Origin: UTCHB3 sp964371075
GTDB lineage: Bacteria > Bacteroidota > Ignavibacteria > Ignavibacteriales > Ignavibacteriaceae
Length of the DNA: 64,000 nt
Direction: 5' to 3'
Assembly: GCA_964371075.1 (NCBI GenBank)
Contig: CAYJKN010000005.1
Coordinates: 306,744 to 370,743 of the forward strand
Part shown: one piece after another, positions 52,749-61,457 of the stretch
Numbering within the stretch: position 1 is the first letter of the stretch
How the letters are laid out: every line of letters starts with the position of its first letter
Notes under the pieces: model-generated
The model's input: only the letters and a program-made list of their open reading frames with translations
What the model was told of the DNA's origin: nothing
Databases searched by the model: none
Made by a program: the position numbers and the translations under genes

Positions 52749-55700
52749 TTATCTTCTCCTCATTGTCAATGGAGGTCTTACAACTACGTTCTGATCGAGG
52801 GAAACCTGTCCTGCTGCTGCACCCTGAATAAGGGCTCTTCCATCCAATCTCGCACCTGTAAGGAGTGAGATGGATGTGCTTGCAATAAGGGTTCCATACA
52901 TCTGCGAATTGGTTCCAAGCGTCATGGCTGAACCGGCAGACCAGAAAATATTTTTCGCTTGAGCTCCACCGGCCAGGATCACCTGACTTGTAGGACTGGT
53001 AGTAATCGAAGTGGCACTACGAATGATGAAGACTGCGTTAACGTCTCCACCTGCGTCAAGTGTTACACTTCCACCCGGGGAAATCTCGATTGACGAACCT
53101 GACTGATAGAGTCCGGGTACAAGTGTCAAACCATTGATATTTCCTGAGAGTGGGATTGGTGTTCCACGGACAGCTGAAACTGCATCCAAATAAGCCGCTT
53201 CTGCATCCATTTTTGCTTGAATTAACATTACAGGCACAGGTACCGGATCATCTGCGGCATAGATTATTCCGATTACTTCGGGATTTGTTAATCCTGCTAT
53301 TGCTGATCTTGTTCCCGGGCTGATACCTACATCTCCGGTAATCGAAGAGGTTGGGATGTTAGTTATTGCCGAATTAGAGAGAATGGCGAACCTTGCGGCA
53401 GATCCAAGATTAACAGGGAGCTGTCCACCGGGGACTACACTCGCCGCAGTCGTGAATTTCCATACATAGTTGGCTGCCATCGGAACTCCGGAGATATCCT
53501 TGGCACCGGTATTAATGGTTGCTGTGTATTCGGTATTAGGAAGCAGGTTTGCTGATGGTGAGTATGTTGCCATAACACCTGAATAACTAACCGTTCCGGC
53601 CACAAATGAAGTCCCCTGCATCAAAGTAAATGTTGCAGTGGTAATTGTAGCAGGATCCATAACCCTGTTGAATGTAGCTGTAACCTGTTGGTTCAAAGGT
53701 ACATTTGTTGCAAGGTTTGTTGGATTAGTGGCAATTACTTGAGGAGGCGTAACTGCTGCTCCGGTAGTAAATGTCCATGTATAGTCAGTTACAAGAGAGT
53801 TTCCTGTAAGATCTTTTGCTCCTGTTGTTATAGTAGCAGTATATAGCGTACTTGGCGAAAGATTCGCAGCAGGAGTAAAGGTGGCAACTACACCACTATA
53901 TGAGACAAACCCGGATATAGTGTTGAGACCGGCCTTAACTATAAATGTAGCCGTGCTGATCGTTGTAGGATCCATCGATTTACTGAATGTTGCAGTAATC
54001 TTTTTATTCAAAGGAACATTGGTTGCAAGATTAAGAGGATCGGTGGCTATTACTACAGGCGGTGTTACTACAACAAGCGCACCCGTGGTAAATGTCCATA
54101 CATAGTCAGTAACCAGAGAGTTTCCTGTAAGGTCTTTTGCTCCGGTTGTGATAGTAGCTGTGTAAACAGTACTTGCCGAAAGATTGGCAGCCGGGGTAAA
54201 GGTGGCTGTTAAGCCGTTATAGGAGACAAATCCGGAGATATTGGTTAAACCAGCCTTAACAATAAATGTTGCTGTGCTGATCGTGACAGGATCCATGGTT
54301 TTACTGAAAGTAGCTGAAATCGTTTGATTCAGCGGCATACCGGTAGCAAGATTTTGTGGCACGGTGGAAACAACAACTGGAGGAGTAATTATTGCTCCTG
54401 CACCTGTGGTAAAACTCCAGACATAATCGTTTACAAGCGCATTACCCGTAAGGTCTTTAGCACCTTTGGTGATGGTAGCTGTGTAAACAGTACTTGGCAG
54501 AAGGACGGTGGAAGGTGAGAAGGTGGCAGTGGTTCCTGTATAGGAAACAAAACCATCAACTGATACTGTACCGTGTTTTAATGTAAATGTTGCGGTTGTT
54601 AAAGTTGAAGCATCCATTACCTTACTAAAAGTAGCGGCAATTTTCTGATTCGATGGAACACCGGTTTCATTATTCATTGGATCTGTTGAAGTAACTATTG
54701 GCGGAGTTACAACTGTTCCTGTTCCTGTTGTGAAGGTCCAGGTATAAGCTGTTGCAAGGGCATTGCCTGTTAGATCTTTTGCACCCGTGGTGATGGTGGC
54801 CGTATATACAGTGTTCGCCGCAAGGTTACTTGCAGGAGCAAAAGTGGCGGTCATTCCAAAATAGGATACAAAACCTGAAACAGAAGTAGTTCCTTGGCGC
54901 AATGTAAATGTAGCTCCCGTAATTGTGGTAGCATCCATTGTCTTGCTAAAAGTAGCTGCAACTTTTTGGTTAAGAGCTACTCCTGTTGCGAGGTTAGCGG
55001 GCACTGTTGAAGTGACAGTTGGAGGAGTGACAACCGGAGCTGCACCCGTTGTAAATCTCCACACATAGTTGGTTACAAGTGAATTACCTGTAAGATCTTT
55101 TGCACCTGTTGTGATGGTGGCAGTGTAAGTTGTTCCGGCAACCAGATTGGCAAAAGGAACAAATGTTGCTGTCATCCCGACATAACTTACAGTTCCTGCA
55201 ACAAATGATGTTCCCTCAGAAAGGGTAAAGGTTGCGGTTGTAAGGGTTGCGGGGTCCATCGCCTTGCTGAAGGTGGCGGCGATCTTTGTGTTTAATGCTA
55301 CATTGGTTGCATTATTCATTGGATCGGTTGAAGTGACCGTTGGTGGCACAACAACTATCGCCAATCCTGTTGTAAAGCTCCAAACATAATCGTTTACCAA
55401 AGCATTACCTGAAAGATCTTTTGCTCCTGTGGTAATTGTTGCTGTGTAAGTTGTGTTTGGCAGAAGATTCATTGCCGGTCCAAATGTAGCGGTTGTTCCA
55501 TAATAGGAAACAAATCCGGAAACAGCGGTTGAACCATGTTTCAGCGTGAATGTTGCACCGGTGATGGTGGAAGCATCCATTGTTTTGCTGAAGGTGGCAA
55601 TTATTTTCTGATTAAGGGGCACACCGGTTTGTGCATTAAACGGATCTGTTGCGCTCACTACTGGCGGTGTAACAATTACTCCGGCTCCTGTTGTGAAACT

Positions 55701-56741
55701 CCAGACATAGTTTTGATCGAGTGCATTACCCGTTAAATCTTTTGCACCGGTTGTAATCGTTGCGGTGTAAACTTTGTTTGGCAACAGATTTAGTGTTGGT
55801 GAATATACGGCTGTTCTACCTACATAAGTTACGGTTCCGGCAATAAAGTCAGAGCCCTGGCTTAATGTAAATGTGGCAGTTGTAATTGTTGAAGCATCCA
55901 TGGTTTTGCTGAAAGTAGCAGCAATTTTCTGGTTGAAAGCAACTCCTGTTTCGCCATTTTGAGGATCAGTAAAAGTGACGGCAGGCGGGGTTATAACGGC
56001 TGCAACACCAGTGGTGAATACCCAAACATAATTTTCAACGAGAGTGTTACCTGTAAGGTCTTTTGCTCCTGTGGTAATTGTAGCTGTATATGTGGTATTC
56101 GCTTGAAGATTGCTTGTTGGAATGTAAGTGGCGGTTAAACCGACATAACTTACAGTACCCGAAACAAAATTGGTTCCTTGCATCAAAGTAAATGTTGCTG
56201 TGGTAATCGTACCGGCATCCATAGGTTTGCTGAAAGTAGCCGCAACTTTTTGATTCAACGGCACACCTGTCTCAGAATTGGCAGGGTCTGTAAATGTAAC
56301 AATTGGTGGAGTTACGGTTGCAGTTGCTCCCGTTGTGAAACTCCATACATAATTGTTTTGAATCGCTACACTCTTTTTGTTTTTAGCACCGGTTGTAATG
56401 GTGGCGATGTAAGTGGTGTAGGGCATCAGGTTGCGCGACGGCGTAAATGTTGCCGTCGTACCTGTGTATGTAACTGTTCCTGATGTAAAGGAATTACCTT
56501 CCATCAGGGTGAAGGTTGCAGTTGTAATCGTAAGTGAATCCATCTCTTCACTAAAAATTGCAACTATTTTTTGATTCAACGCCACTCCCGTGTCAGCATT
56601 TGCCGGAACGGTTGAGCTTACGCTCGGAATGGTGTAAAGAGGTGGATTCACAATCCCGACTCTTTCGTCGCAGCCTGCTATTATAACCAGCACTGCGAGT
56701 GGAAAAAACCACTTCTTTAAAAAAATGTTTAATAGGTTCAT
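52749..56741 (-). CDS. Giant lipoprotein with ten Ig-like repeats and DUF3494 ice-binding-like domain
   Basis: The 1330-residue protein has a lipoprotein signal ending I-I-A-G-C (Cys 24). Ten tandem Big_5-type Ig-like repeats of about 105 residues follow; each contains a version of L-N-Q-K-I-A-A-T-F-S-K-T-M-D and T-A-T-I-T-T-G-A-K-D-L-T-G-N-A. The last about 220 residues form a DUF3494 domain (A-R-F-A-I-L-S-N-S, S-I-T-G-D-V-G-I-S-P-G, I-F-W-S-A-G-S). DUF3494 proteins include ice-binding proteins and adhesins. It probably acts as a long surface stalk carrying a binding head. Promoter C precedes it and a hairpin ends it. Repeats 2-10 are very alike and are recombination-prone. Confidence 0.9.
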   Translation of the reverse strand: MNLLNIFLKKWFFPLAVLVIIAGCDERVGIVNPPLYTIPSVSSTVPANADTGVALNQKIVAIFSEEMDSLTITTATFTLMEGNSFTSGTVTYTGTTATFTPSRNLMPYTTYIATITTGAKNKKSVAIQNNYVWSFTTGATATVTPPIVTFTDPANSETGVPLNQKVAATFSKPMDAGTITTATFTLMQGTNFVSGTVSYVGLTATYIPTSNLQANTTYTATITTGAKDLTGNTLVENYVWVFTTGVAAVITPPAVTFTDPQNGETGVAFNQKIAATFSKTMDASTITTATFTLSQGSDFIAGTVTYVGRTAVYSPTLNLLPNKVYTATITTGAKDLTGNALDQNYVWSFTTGAGVIVTPPVVSATDPFNAQTGVPLNQKIIATFSKTMDASTITGATFTLKHGSTAVSGFVSYYGTTATFGPAMNLLPNTTYTATITTGAKDLSGNALVNDYVWSFTTGLAIVVVPPTVTSTDPMNNATNVALNTKIAATFSKAMDPATLTTATFTLSEGTSFVAGTVSYVGMTATFVPFANLVAGTTYTATITTGAKDLTGNSLVTNYVWRFTTGAAPVVTPPTVTSTVPANLATGVALNQKVAATFSKTMDATTITGATFTLRQGTTSVSGFVSYFGMTATFAPASNLAANTVYTATITTGAKDLTGNALATAYTWTFTTGTGTVVTPPIVTSTDPMNNETGVPSNQKIAATFSKVMDASTLTTATFTLKHGTVSVDGFVSYTGTTATFSPSTVLLPSTVYTATITKGAKDLTGNALVNDYVWSFTTGAGAIITPPVVVSTVPQNLATGMPLNQTISATFSKTMDPVTISTATFIVKAGLTNISGFVSYNGLTATFTPAANLSASTVYTATITTGAKDLTGNSLVTDYVWTFTTGALVVVTPPVVIATDPLNLATNVPLNKKITATFSKSMDPTTISTATFIVKAGLNTISGFVSYSGVVATFTPAANLSPSTLYTATITTGAKDLTGNSLVTDYTWTFTTGAAVTPPQVIATNPTNLATNVPLNQQVTATFNRVMDPATITTATFTLMQGTSFVAGTVSYSGVMATYSPSANLLPNTEYTATINTGAKDISGVPMAANYVWKFTTAASVVPGGQLPVNLGSAARFAILSNSAITNIPTSSITGDVGISPGTRSAIAGLTNPEVIGIIYAADDPVPVPVMLIQAKMDAEAAYLDAVSAVRGTPIPLSGNINGLTLVPGLYQSGSSIEISPGGSVTLDAGGDVNAVFIIRSATSITTSPTSQVILAGGAQAKNIFWSAGSAMTLGTNSQMYGTLIASTSISLLTGARLDGRALIQGAAAGQVSLDQNVVVRPPLTMRRR

Positions 56742-56774
56742 TATGTTAACTCCTTGTTAATTTTTTGATCTGTG

Positions 56775-56832
56775 CAAAGATATACAATATAAAAATTGAG
56801 TAAAATCGCTTAAAAGGATGAAAATTGGACTA
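56775..56832 (-). promoter_or_regulatory. Regulated promoter C
   Basis: The box TAGTCC-AATTTT-CATCC is at 56816-56832, and a perfect TATCTTTG is at 56775-56782, 34 nt before the start of the adhesin-like gene. The -33 position (56803-56805) has TTT in place of TTG. Confidence 0.75.
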
Positions 56833-56876
56833 CATCAAGAGGGGGACTAAGGGGTGAGTTTTCGGGTTTAAGAGGG

Positions 56877-57791
56877 TTAGAATCCCCAGAGCAACCAACT
56901 GCTTTGTGCTTTTTCCAATAACATTTTCAAGTTAAATGTTCCATCTTTTAAGTTTACCATAACAGAATCGATATTTTTACCCAGGTTCTTGTTTACATTC
57001 AGAGACAATTCCTTAAGGCCAACTGAGCCATCTTTAAGATTGGTCATTACGGAATCCAGGTTCTGCGCGAGTGAAGGGTCCATTAGAAGTCTTCCTACAC
57101 TTCCATTTCCATCTTTCACATTTCTGACAATAGTCATAAGATCGGCGGTCATGTTCTCTGTGTTGTTTAATGTTGACTTAATCAGAGTATTGAAACCTGA
57201 TGAGCCGGATTTCAGCAATGCAATTGCCGAGTCAAAATTTTGAGACAAATCATCATCCATCAATAATCTTCCAACAATTCCTTTTCCGTCCTTTATATAG
57301 GTTGTAATTTTGGCGAGATCGTTTGTTATCACAGTTGAATTATCAATAGTTCCCTTCAACGAGGCGAAGATTTCATCAAGGTTAATCGGTGGAGCTGTTT
57401 TAATCATATCCCTGTCTTCAATAGTTACAGCTTGCCCCTTACCCGGTGAAATAAAAAGTATTTTGTTTCCCATTAATCCCTCTGTACCGATATTGGCAAC
57501 AGCATTTTTGTTGATGAACTTGCGAACACTCTCGTCAATTATCATATCAACCTGTACCGAAGTGTCGGTAATAATTGAGATACTCTCTACCACACCAACA
57601 TTGATTCCCGCAAAGCGTACATTTCCGCCAACCTGGAGCCCGCCAACATCTTTAAATACACCGGAGATGTTAAAAGTGCTGCGGAACAGTTGTTGTTTTT
57701 CACCAATAAAATAGATCGCCAGTATAAATACCACGATACCGATGGTGATAAAGATTCCAAGTCTGACTTTGTTTTTTGAATCATTTTTCAT
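56877..57791 (-). CDS. mlaD: MlaD-type MCE domain protein
   Basis: The 304-residue protein has one N-terminal membrane helix (about 8-28), an MCE domain (about 38-120: F-K-D-V-G-G-L-Q-V-G-G-N-V-R-F-A-G) and a long helical tail with repeats of G-R-L-L-M-D and N-L-K-D-G-S-V-G. It is the periplasmic lipid-binding part of the Mla retrograde phospholipid transporter. It follows mlaF by 26 nt. Confidence 0.9.
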   Translation of the reverse strand: MKNDSKNKVRLGIFITIGIVVFILAIYFIGEKQQLFRSTFNISGVFKDVGGLQVGGNVRFAGINVGVVESISIITDTSVQVDMIIDESVRKFINKNAVANIGTEGLMGNKILFISPGKGQAVTIEDRDMIKTAPPINLDEIFASLKGTIDNSTVITNDLAKITTYIKDGKGIVGRLLMDDDLSQNFDSAIALLKSGSSGFNTLIKSTLNNTENMTADLMTIVRNVKDGNGSVGRLLMDPSLAQNLDSVMTNLKDGSVGLKELSLNVNKNLGKNIDSVMVNLKDGTFNLKMLLEKAQSSWLLWGF

Positions 57792-57817
57792 TTTATAATC
57801 TCACTTTAATCCATTGG

Positions 57818-58621
57818 TCAATATTCAAAGAATGACCGGACCCATTTATCTGTTGAATTTTGCATTTCTTCAAACGAACCTTCCGCATAACAAACACCCT
57901 CTTTCAGGACAATTATTCTGTTACCGGTAAGTTTTGCACACTCAATATCATGTGTAATGATAATTGAAGTGGTGTCATAACTCTTCTGCACCTGTATTAT
58001 AAGTTCGCTTATCTCCCGTGATGTAATGGGGTCGAGCCCTGTTGTTGGTTCATCATAGAGCATAATTTCAGGTTTTAAAATCAGGGTTCTTGCGAGCCCA
58101 AGCCTTTTACGCATACCCCCCGAAAGTTCGGAGGTCATCTGGTCAATCGCATCGGAAAGACCCACATTTTCAAGAGCCTCTTTAACGCGGAGATCTATCT
58201 CCTCGTTAACAATCTTTACTTTCTGCCGTCTTAAAGGAAATTCAAGATTTTCCCTTACGCTCATCGAGTCGTATAGAGCACCGCTCTGGAAGAGGAATCC
58301 TATTTTTTTTCGTAATTCAGACAATTCGTCTCTCTTTAAGTTCGAAACTTTTTGTCCAAATAAAACAAGATCCCCTTCATCCCACTCGAGCAGACCAACA
58401 ATGCATTTTATTAATACCGACTTTCCTGTTCCTGATTTTCCCAGGATTACAAGATTTTCCCCTTTATAAATTTTCAGACTGATATCAACCAGCACCTTTT
58501 TTTCACCAAAAGATTTTTTAAGATTTATCATCTCAACAACAATGGATTTCTCCTTTGTATCTGCTGTTTCAGTTGAAACCGGTTTGTTATCATCTACCAT
58601 TACTTTCATTTGCGCAGCCAT
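57818..58621 (-). CDS. mlaF: MlaF-type ABC transporter ATP-binding protein
   Basis: This 267-residue ATPase has Walker A GKSGTGKS at about 57-64, signature LSGGMRKR, and Walker B M-L-Y-D-E-P followed by T-T-G-L-D-P. The G-M-R-K-R after the signature is typical of the Mla/Ttg2 ATPases. It powers the lipid transporter with MlaE and MlaD. Confidence 0.93.
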   Translation of the reverse strand: MAAQMKVMVDDNKPVSTETADTKEKSIVVEMINLKKSFGEKKVLVDISLKIYKGENLVILGKSGTGKSVLIKCIVGLLEWDEGDLVLFGQKVSNLKRDELSELRKKIGFLFQSGALYDSMSVRENLEFPLRRQKVKIVNEEIDLRVKEALENVGLSDAIDQMTSELSGGMRKRLGLARTLILKPEIMLYDEPTTGLDPITSREISELIIQVQKSYDTTSIIITHDIECAKLTGNRIIVLKEGVCYAEGSFEEMQNSTDKWVRSFFEY

Positions 58622-58622
58622 T

Positions 58623-59372
58623 TTAGTAGTTTAGCAAACTTGTAATTTGAACTGCAATCATGTCGATGATAAATACAGTTAATGAGGCAAACACAACAGC
58701 GGAATTCGCCGCTTTTCCCACCCCTTCGGTTCCTTTGTCTGAATAATATCCCTTATAACATCCAATCAGACCAATTGCAAACCCAAAGAAAAAAGTTTTA
58801 ATAACAGCCGGCATCAGGTCTTTAAACTCAAGGCTGTTAAATATATATGAGAAAAAGAGGGTTGAACTTACATCCCCTTTTAGATTTACCCCTACAAATG
58901 CACCCAATAAACCTACTGCATCAGAAAAAAGCACCAGCATTGGAAGCATCAAAGTTGCTGCAACAACTCTTGTAACCACAAGATACTTAAATGGATTGGT
59001 CCACGAAACCTGCATGGCATCAATTTGTTCAGTCACTTTCATCGAGGCAAGCTCTGCTCCGATGCCCGAGCCAACCTTCCCGGCAAAAATTAGTGCTGTT
59101 ATTACCGGTCCAATTTCCCTCACGATGGAAACCGCGACCATTGCCGCCAGGAGTGATTCAGCACCAAACTTGGCGAGTGTGGGCCGCGATTGTATGGTAA
59201 GTACAAGACCAATGATAAAGCCTGTTATTGCCACAAGTCCAAATGACTTGTATCCAATCATAAATGCCTGTTTTGCGAGTTCATTAAACTCGTAAGGAGG
59301 CTTAAAAACTTCTTTAAAAAACTGGAGAGTGAATGAAGCAATAGAAGTCACTTCCAGGAAAAACTTATTCAT
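58623..59372 (-). CDS. mlaE: MlaE-type lipid ABC transporter permease
   Basis: This 249-residue permease has about five hydrophobic segments and the MlaE family stretch G-A-E-L-A-S-M-K-V-T-E-Q-I-D-A-M. It carries lipids across the inner membrane side of the Mla system. It starts 1 nt after the stop of the 42-residue basic protein, so translation is coupled. Confidence 0.93.
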   Translation of the reverse strand: MNKFFLEVTSIASFTLQFFKEVFKPPYEFNELAKQAFMIGYKSFGLVAITGFIIGLVLTIQSRPTLAKFGAESLLAAMVAVSIVREIGPVITALIFAGKVGSGIGAELASMKVTEQIDAMQVSWTNPFKYLVVTRVVAATLMLPMLVLFSDAVGLLGAFVGVNLKGDVSSTLFFSYIFNSLEFKDLMPAVIKTFFFGFAIGLIGCYKGYYSDKGTEGVGKAANSAVVFASLTVFIIDMIAVQITSLLNY

Positions 59373-59373
59373 G

Positions 59374-59502
59374 TTATTTTGGGATAATTATTGTGGATTT
59401 ATCCAATCCATTTTTTTTGTCCCGTTTATCCTGCTTTTTTTCTTTCATGCTCTTGGCTGGTTCCTTTTTTGAACCTTTTTTGGTGTCCTGGCTCTTGCTC
59501 AT
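59374..59502 (-). CDS. 42-aa basic protein leading the mla operon
   Basis: Reading the minus strand from 59502 gives a 42-residue protein rich in Lys (K-K-G-S-K-K-E-P-A-K-S-M-K-E-K-K) with a short hydrophobic tail S-T-I-I-I-P-K. AAAGGAATC precedes the ATG. It is one nt away from mlaE. Similar small Lys-rich proteins are common in Bacteroidota-group genomes, function unknown. The charge suggests RNA, DNA or acidic-lipid binding (inference). Confidence 0.75.
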   Translation of the reverse strand: MSKSQDTKKGSKKEPAKSMKEKKQDKRDKKNGLDKSTIIIPK

Positions 59503-59521
59503 GACTGATTCCTTTATGTTA

Positions 59522-59545
59522 CGGCTCATTTTGATTTATGAGCCG
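59522..59545 (-). promoter_or_regulatory. Leader hairpin of the mla operon
   Basis: An 8-bp perfect stem CGGCTCAT/ATGAGCCG with an 8-nt loop lies 19 nt before the start of the 42-aa protein, inside the likely 5' untranslated region. Confidence 0.6.
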
Positions 59546-59567
59546 ATGTGTGAAAATAGTTACGATT

Positions 59568-59625
59568 GAAAGATATGGAGAAAAAAAGCGGAGAACAATA
59601 AACCAAATGGATGAAAAAGGGACTA
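59568..59625 (-). promoter_or_regulatory. Regulated promoter D
   Basis: The box TAGTCC-CTTTTT-CATCC is at 59609-59625, TTG at 59596-59598 and TATCTTTC at 59568-59575. All spacings match promoters B, C and E. It drives the 42-aa protein and mlaE-mlaF-mlaD. Confidence 0.78.
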
Positions 59626-59676
59626 ATCCCGATGGAGCAGATTTTTAACCTGAGGAGAGTTTGAAGGTCTTCCCGT

Positions 59677-60366
59677 TTAATTATTTATAGTGCTGATGCT
59701 TTGTGTTATATCCTGCAAAGTTTCTTCTGTGTAGGAATAATTTGCAATTTCGAGGCGGGTATGCAGGGCAAGTTTGTCCATTATATTGTGGATATGACTT
59801 TTAACTGTATGACTTGAGACATGAAGTTTCTGACCTATTTCTTTGTTGCTCAAACCTTCACTCAACAATGTCATCACTTGTTTTTCCCGTTTGGTCATCC
59901 TGACAACTTCGTTCAATTTAATTTTTCCTTCACTTACAGCAAGGTCAATTATCTTGGCAAATACTGTTTCCGAGGAGAGAGCCGGTAACACATTTTCACC
60001 CTCTGCCACGGTTCTTATCGTCACTATAAAATCATCAAGGGAGGCATCTTTTAAGATAAAACCATTTGCACCGGCTTTGATATATAATAATATATCAGCC
60101 TGAACAGGAGCAAGGTCCATAACAACAATTTTGGCTGAAGGGAATTCTTCATGTAATATTTCAACCACTCTGAGGCTGTTCTGATTACGAAGTCCGAGGT
60201 CCATTAATATTACATCGGGGCTCAGGGCATGAACCATCGAAAAGGTGGTCTTGGTCTCGCTGGAAGATTCAAGTACTTCAATATCAGTATGTTGTTTTAA
60301 TATTTGAAGTATCCCATCCCGCAAAAGACGATTGTCCTCAATCAGTAATACTTTAATTTTTTTCAT
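59677..60366 (-). CDS. LuxR/NarL-family response regulator 1
   Basis: The 229-residue protein has a receiver domain (1-120) with E10-D11, the phospho-acceptor D56 and K106. Position 84, normally the conserved Thr/Ser switch, is Asp. A LuxR-type HTH follows (about 160-225: T-K-R-E-K-Q-V-M-T-L-L-S-E-G, S-N-K-E-I-G, T-V-K-S-H-I-H-N). It binds DNA as a dimer and is a candidate activator of the regulated-promoter set. Its own promoter carries the same box. No kinase gene is adjacent. Confidence 0.9.
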   Translation of the reverse strand: MKKIKVLLIEDNRLLRDGILQILKQHTDIEVLESSSETKTTFSMVHALSPDVILMDLGLRNQNSLRVVEILHEEFPSAKIVVMDLAPVQADILLYIKAGANGFILKDASLDDFIVTIRTVAEGENVLPALSSETVFAKIIDLAVSEGKIKLNEVVRMTKREKQVMTLLSEGLSNKEIGQKLHVSSHTVKSHIHNIMDKLALHTRLEIANYSYTEETLQDITQSISTINN

Positions 60367-60420
60367 GATCTGATCTCTTTTATGAAAGTTAATGACGCAG
60401 AAGTTTTTTTTACTTCTGAT

Positions 60421-60478
60421 CTAATGTACTTTCATTATACATGAAATACAATCAACCAAAGGATTGAAAAATGGACTA
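60421..60478 (-). promoter_or_regulatory. Regulated promoter E (upstream of response regulator 1)
   Basis: The box TAGTCC-ATTTTT-CAATCC is at 60461-60478, TTG at 60449-60451, and TACATTAG at 60421-60428. The same 27- and 50-nt spacings apply. The leader contains nested inverted repeats ATGAAAGT/ACTTTCAT (60382-60389, 60428-60435) around CAGAAGT/ACTTCTG (60398-60404, 60412-60418). Confidence 0.72.
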
Positions 60479-60522
60479 TAAAAGTAGATTAAAAATAGAG
60501 TGGAATTTTTGGCAGGGCGAAA

Positions 60523-61248
60523 CTATTCGTCGATTAATGAGACATTGGGGTCTGCATCTCTGTAAGATTTATAGATGTGTGCATAATTAGCAACCTGCAC
60601 ACGTGTTTGCAGTGATAATTTTTCAAGAATATTATGAACATGGCTTTTTACTGTAAAGGCAGATAAATTAAGCTTTTGTGCAATCTCTTTATTTGTGTAA
60701 CCATCGGCGATCAACTGGATAACCTGCTGCTCTCTTTTTGTCATTCTGACCGACTCAACAATTATTGAGGGTGTTGCAGAATGAACAGCATTTTCAACGA
60801 TGGAAGCAAAGAGGGTTTTCATCATATTTGGAGGTAAAATCTGCTCACCGGCATTAACTTTTCGGATCGCATCATAAAAATCTTCAATGTTGGCGTCTTT
60901 TAACAAAAATCCACTAACGCCGGCTTTGATAAACTCGTAGATGTCTTTCTCCATCGCAACAAGATCCATCACAATTATCTTTGTAGCAGGCACCTTTTTT
61001 AAAATCGTCTTTACGATGTGCAAACTGCTGTGGTCTCTCAACCCAAGATCGAGCAAAACTATTTTGGGTGTATTATTGAGAACAGCAGCAATGATGTTTT
61101 CACCATTTCCCAGGGAGGATACCACTCTCATGTCAGACTGTGTTTTTAGCAGAGTTTCTATTCCCTCACGGAGGAGTCTGTTATCTTCGATAACAAGTAT
61201 GGATATCTCGTGCATATTCATGTCGATTGACATTTCTTCCATGTTCAT
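60523..61248 (-). CDS. LuxR/NarL-family response regulator 2
   Basis: The 241-residue protein is a close paralog of response regulator 1. The receiver has acidic E21-D22 and D67. The conserved switch Thr/Ser is Asp95 (V-M-D-L), as in the paralog. The HTH has the same motifs (T-K-R-E-Q-Q-V-I-Q-L-I-A-D-G, T-N-K-E-I-A). Several in-frame ATG codons at the start (first 12 residues) make the exact start open. No copy of the regulated-promoter box is seen upstream. Confidence 0.9.
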   Translation of the reverse strand: MNMEEMSIDMNMHEISILVIEDNRLLREGIETLLKTQSDMRVVSSLGNGENIIAAVLNNTPKIVLLDLGLRDHSSLHIVKTILKKVPATKIIVMDLVAMEKDIYEFIKAGVSGFLLKDANIEDFYDAIRKVNAGEQILPPNMMKTLFASIVENAVHSATPSIIVESVRMTKREQQVIQLIADGYTNKEIAQKLNLSAFTVKSHVHNILEKLSLQTRVQVANYAHIYKSYRDADPNVSLIDE

Positions 61249-61457
61249 GTCTAACTGATTTTTAATATATGAATCTCCGGTTGTTTAAAATGCATCTTCA
61301 GTCCTCTGAAATCAAAAGAACTCATACGATACAACATAAAGATAACATAATTTTTTAGCATATCCTAACTATTCATCTGAGTTGTTCCAAATTTTTCATT
61401 AAAACCACACCTAAACGGGGAAAGACCAAAAAAAAAGGTTGATTATTCCCGGGTGTA

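Noticed and set aside
53700..56600. About 315-bp repeats as a duplication of whole genes
   Set aside because: They are ten Ig-like domains in one continuous reading frame.
47735..60478. Shared box as a sigma-54 or ECF sigma factor site
   Set aside because: No GG-N10-GC pattern and no GAAC/TC-type pair is present, and normal TTG/TAnnTTTG core elements lie at fixed distance downstream.
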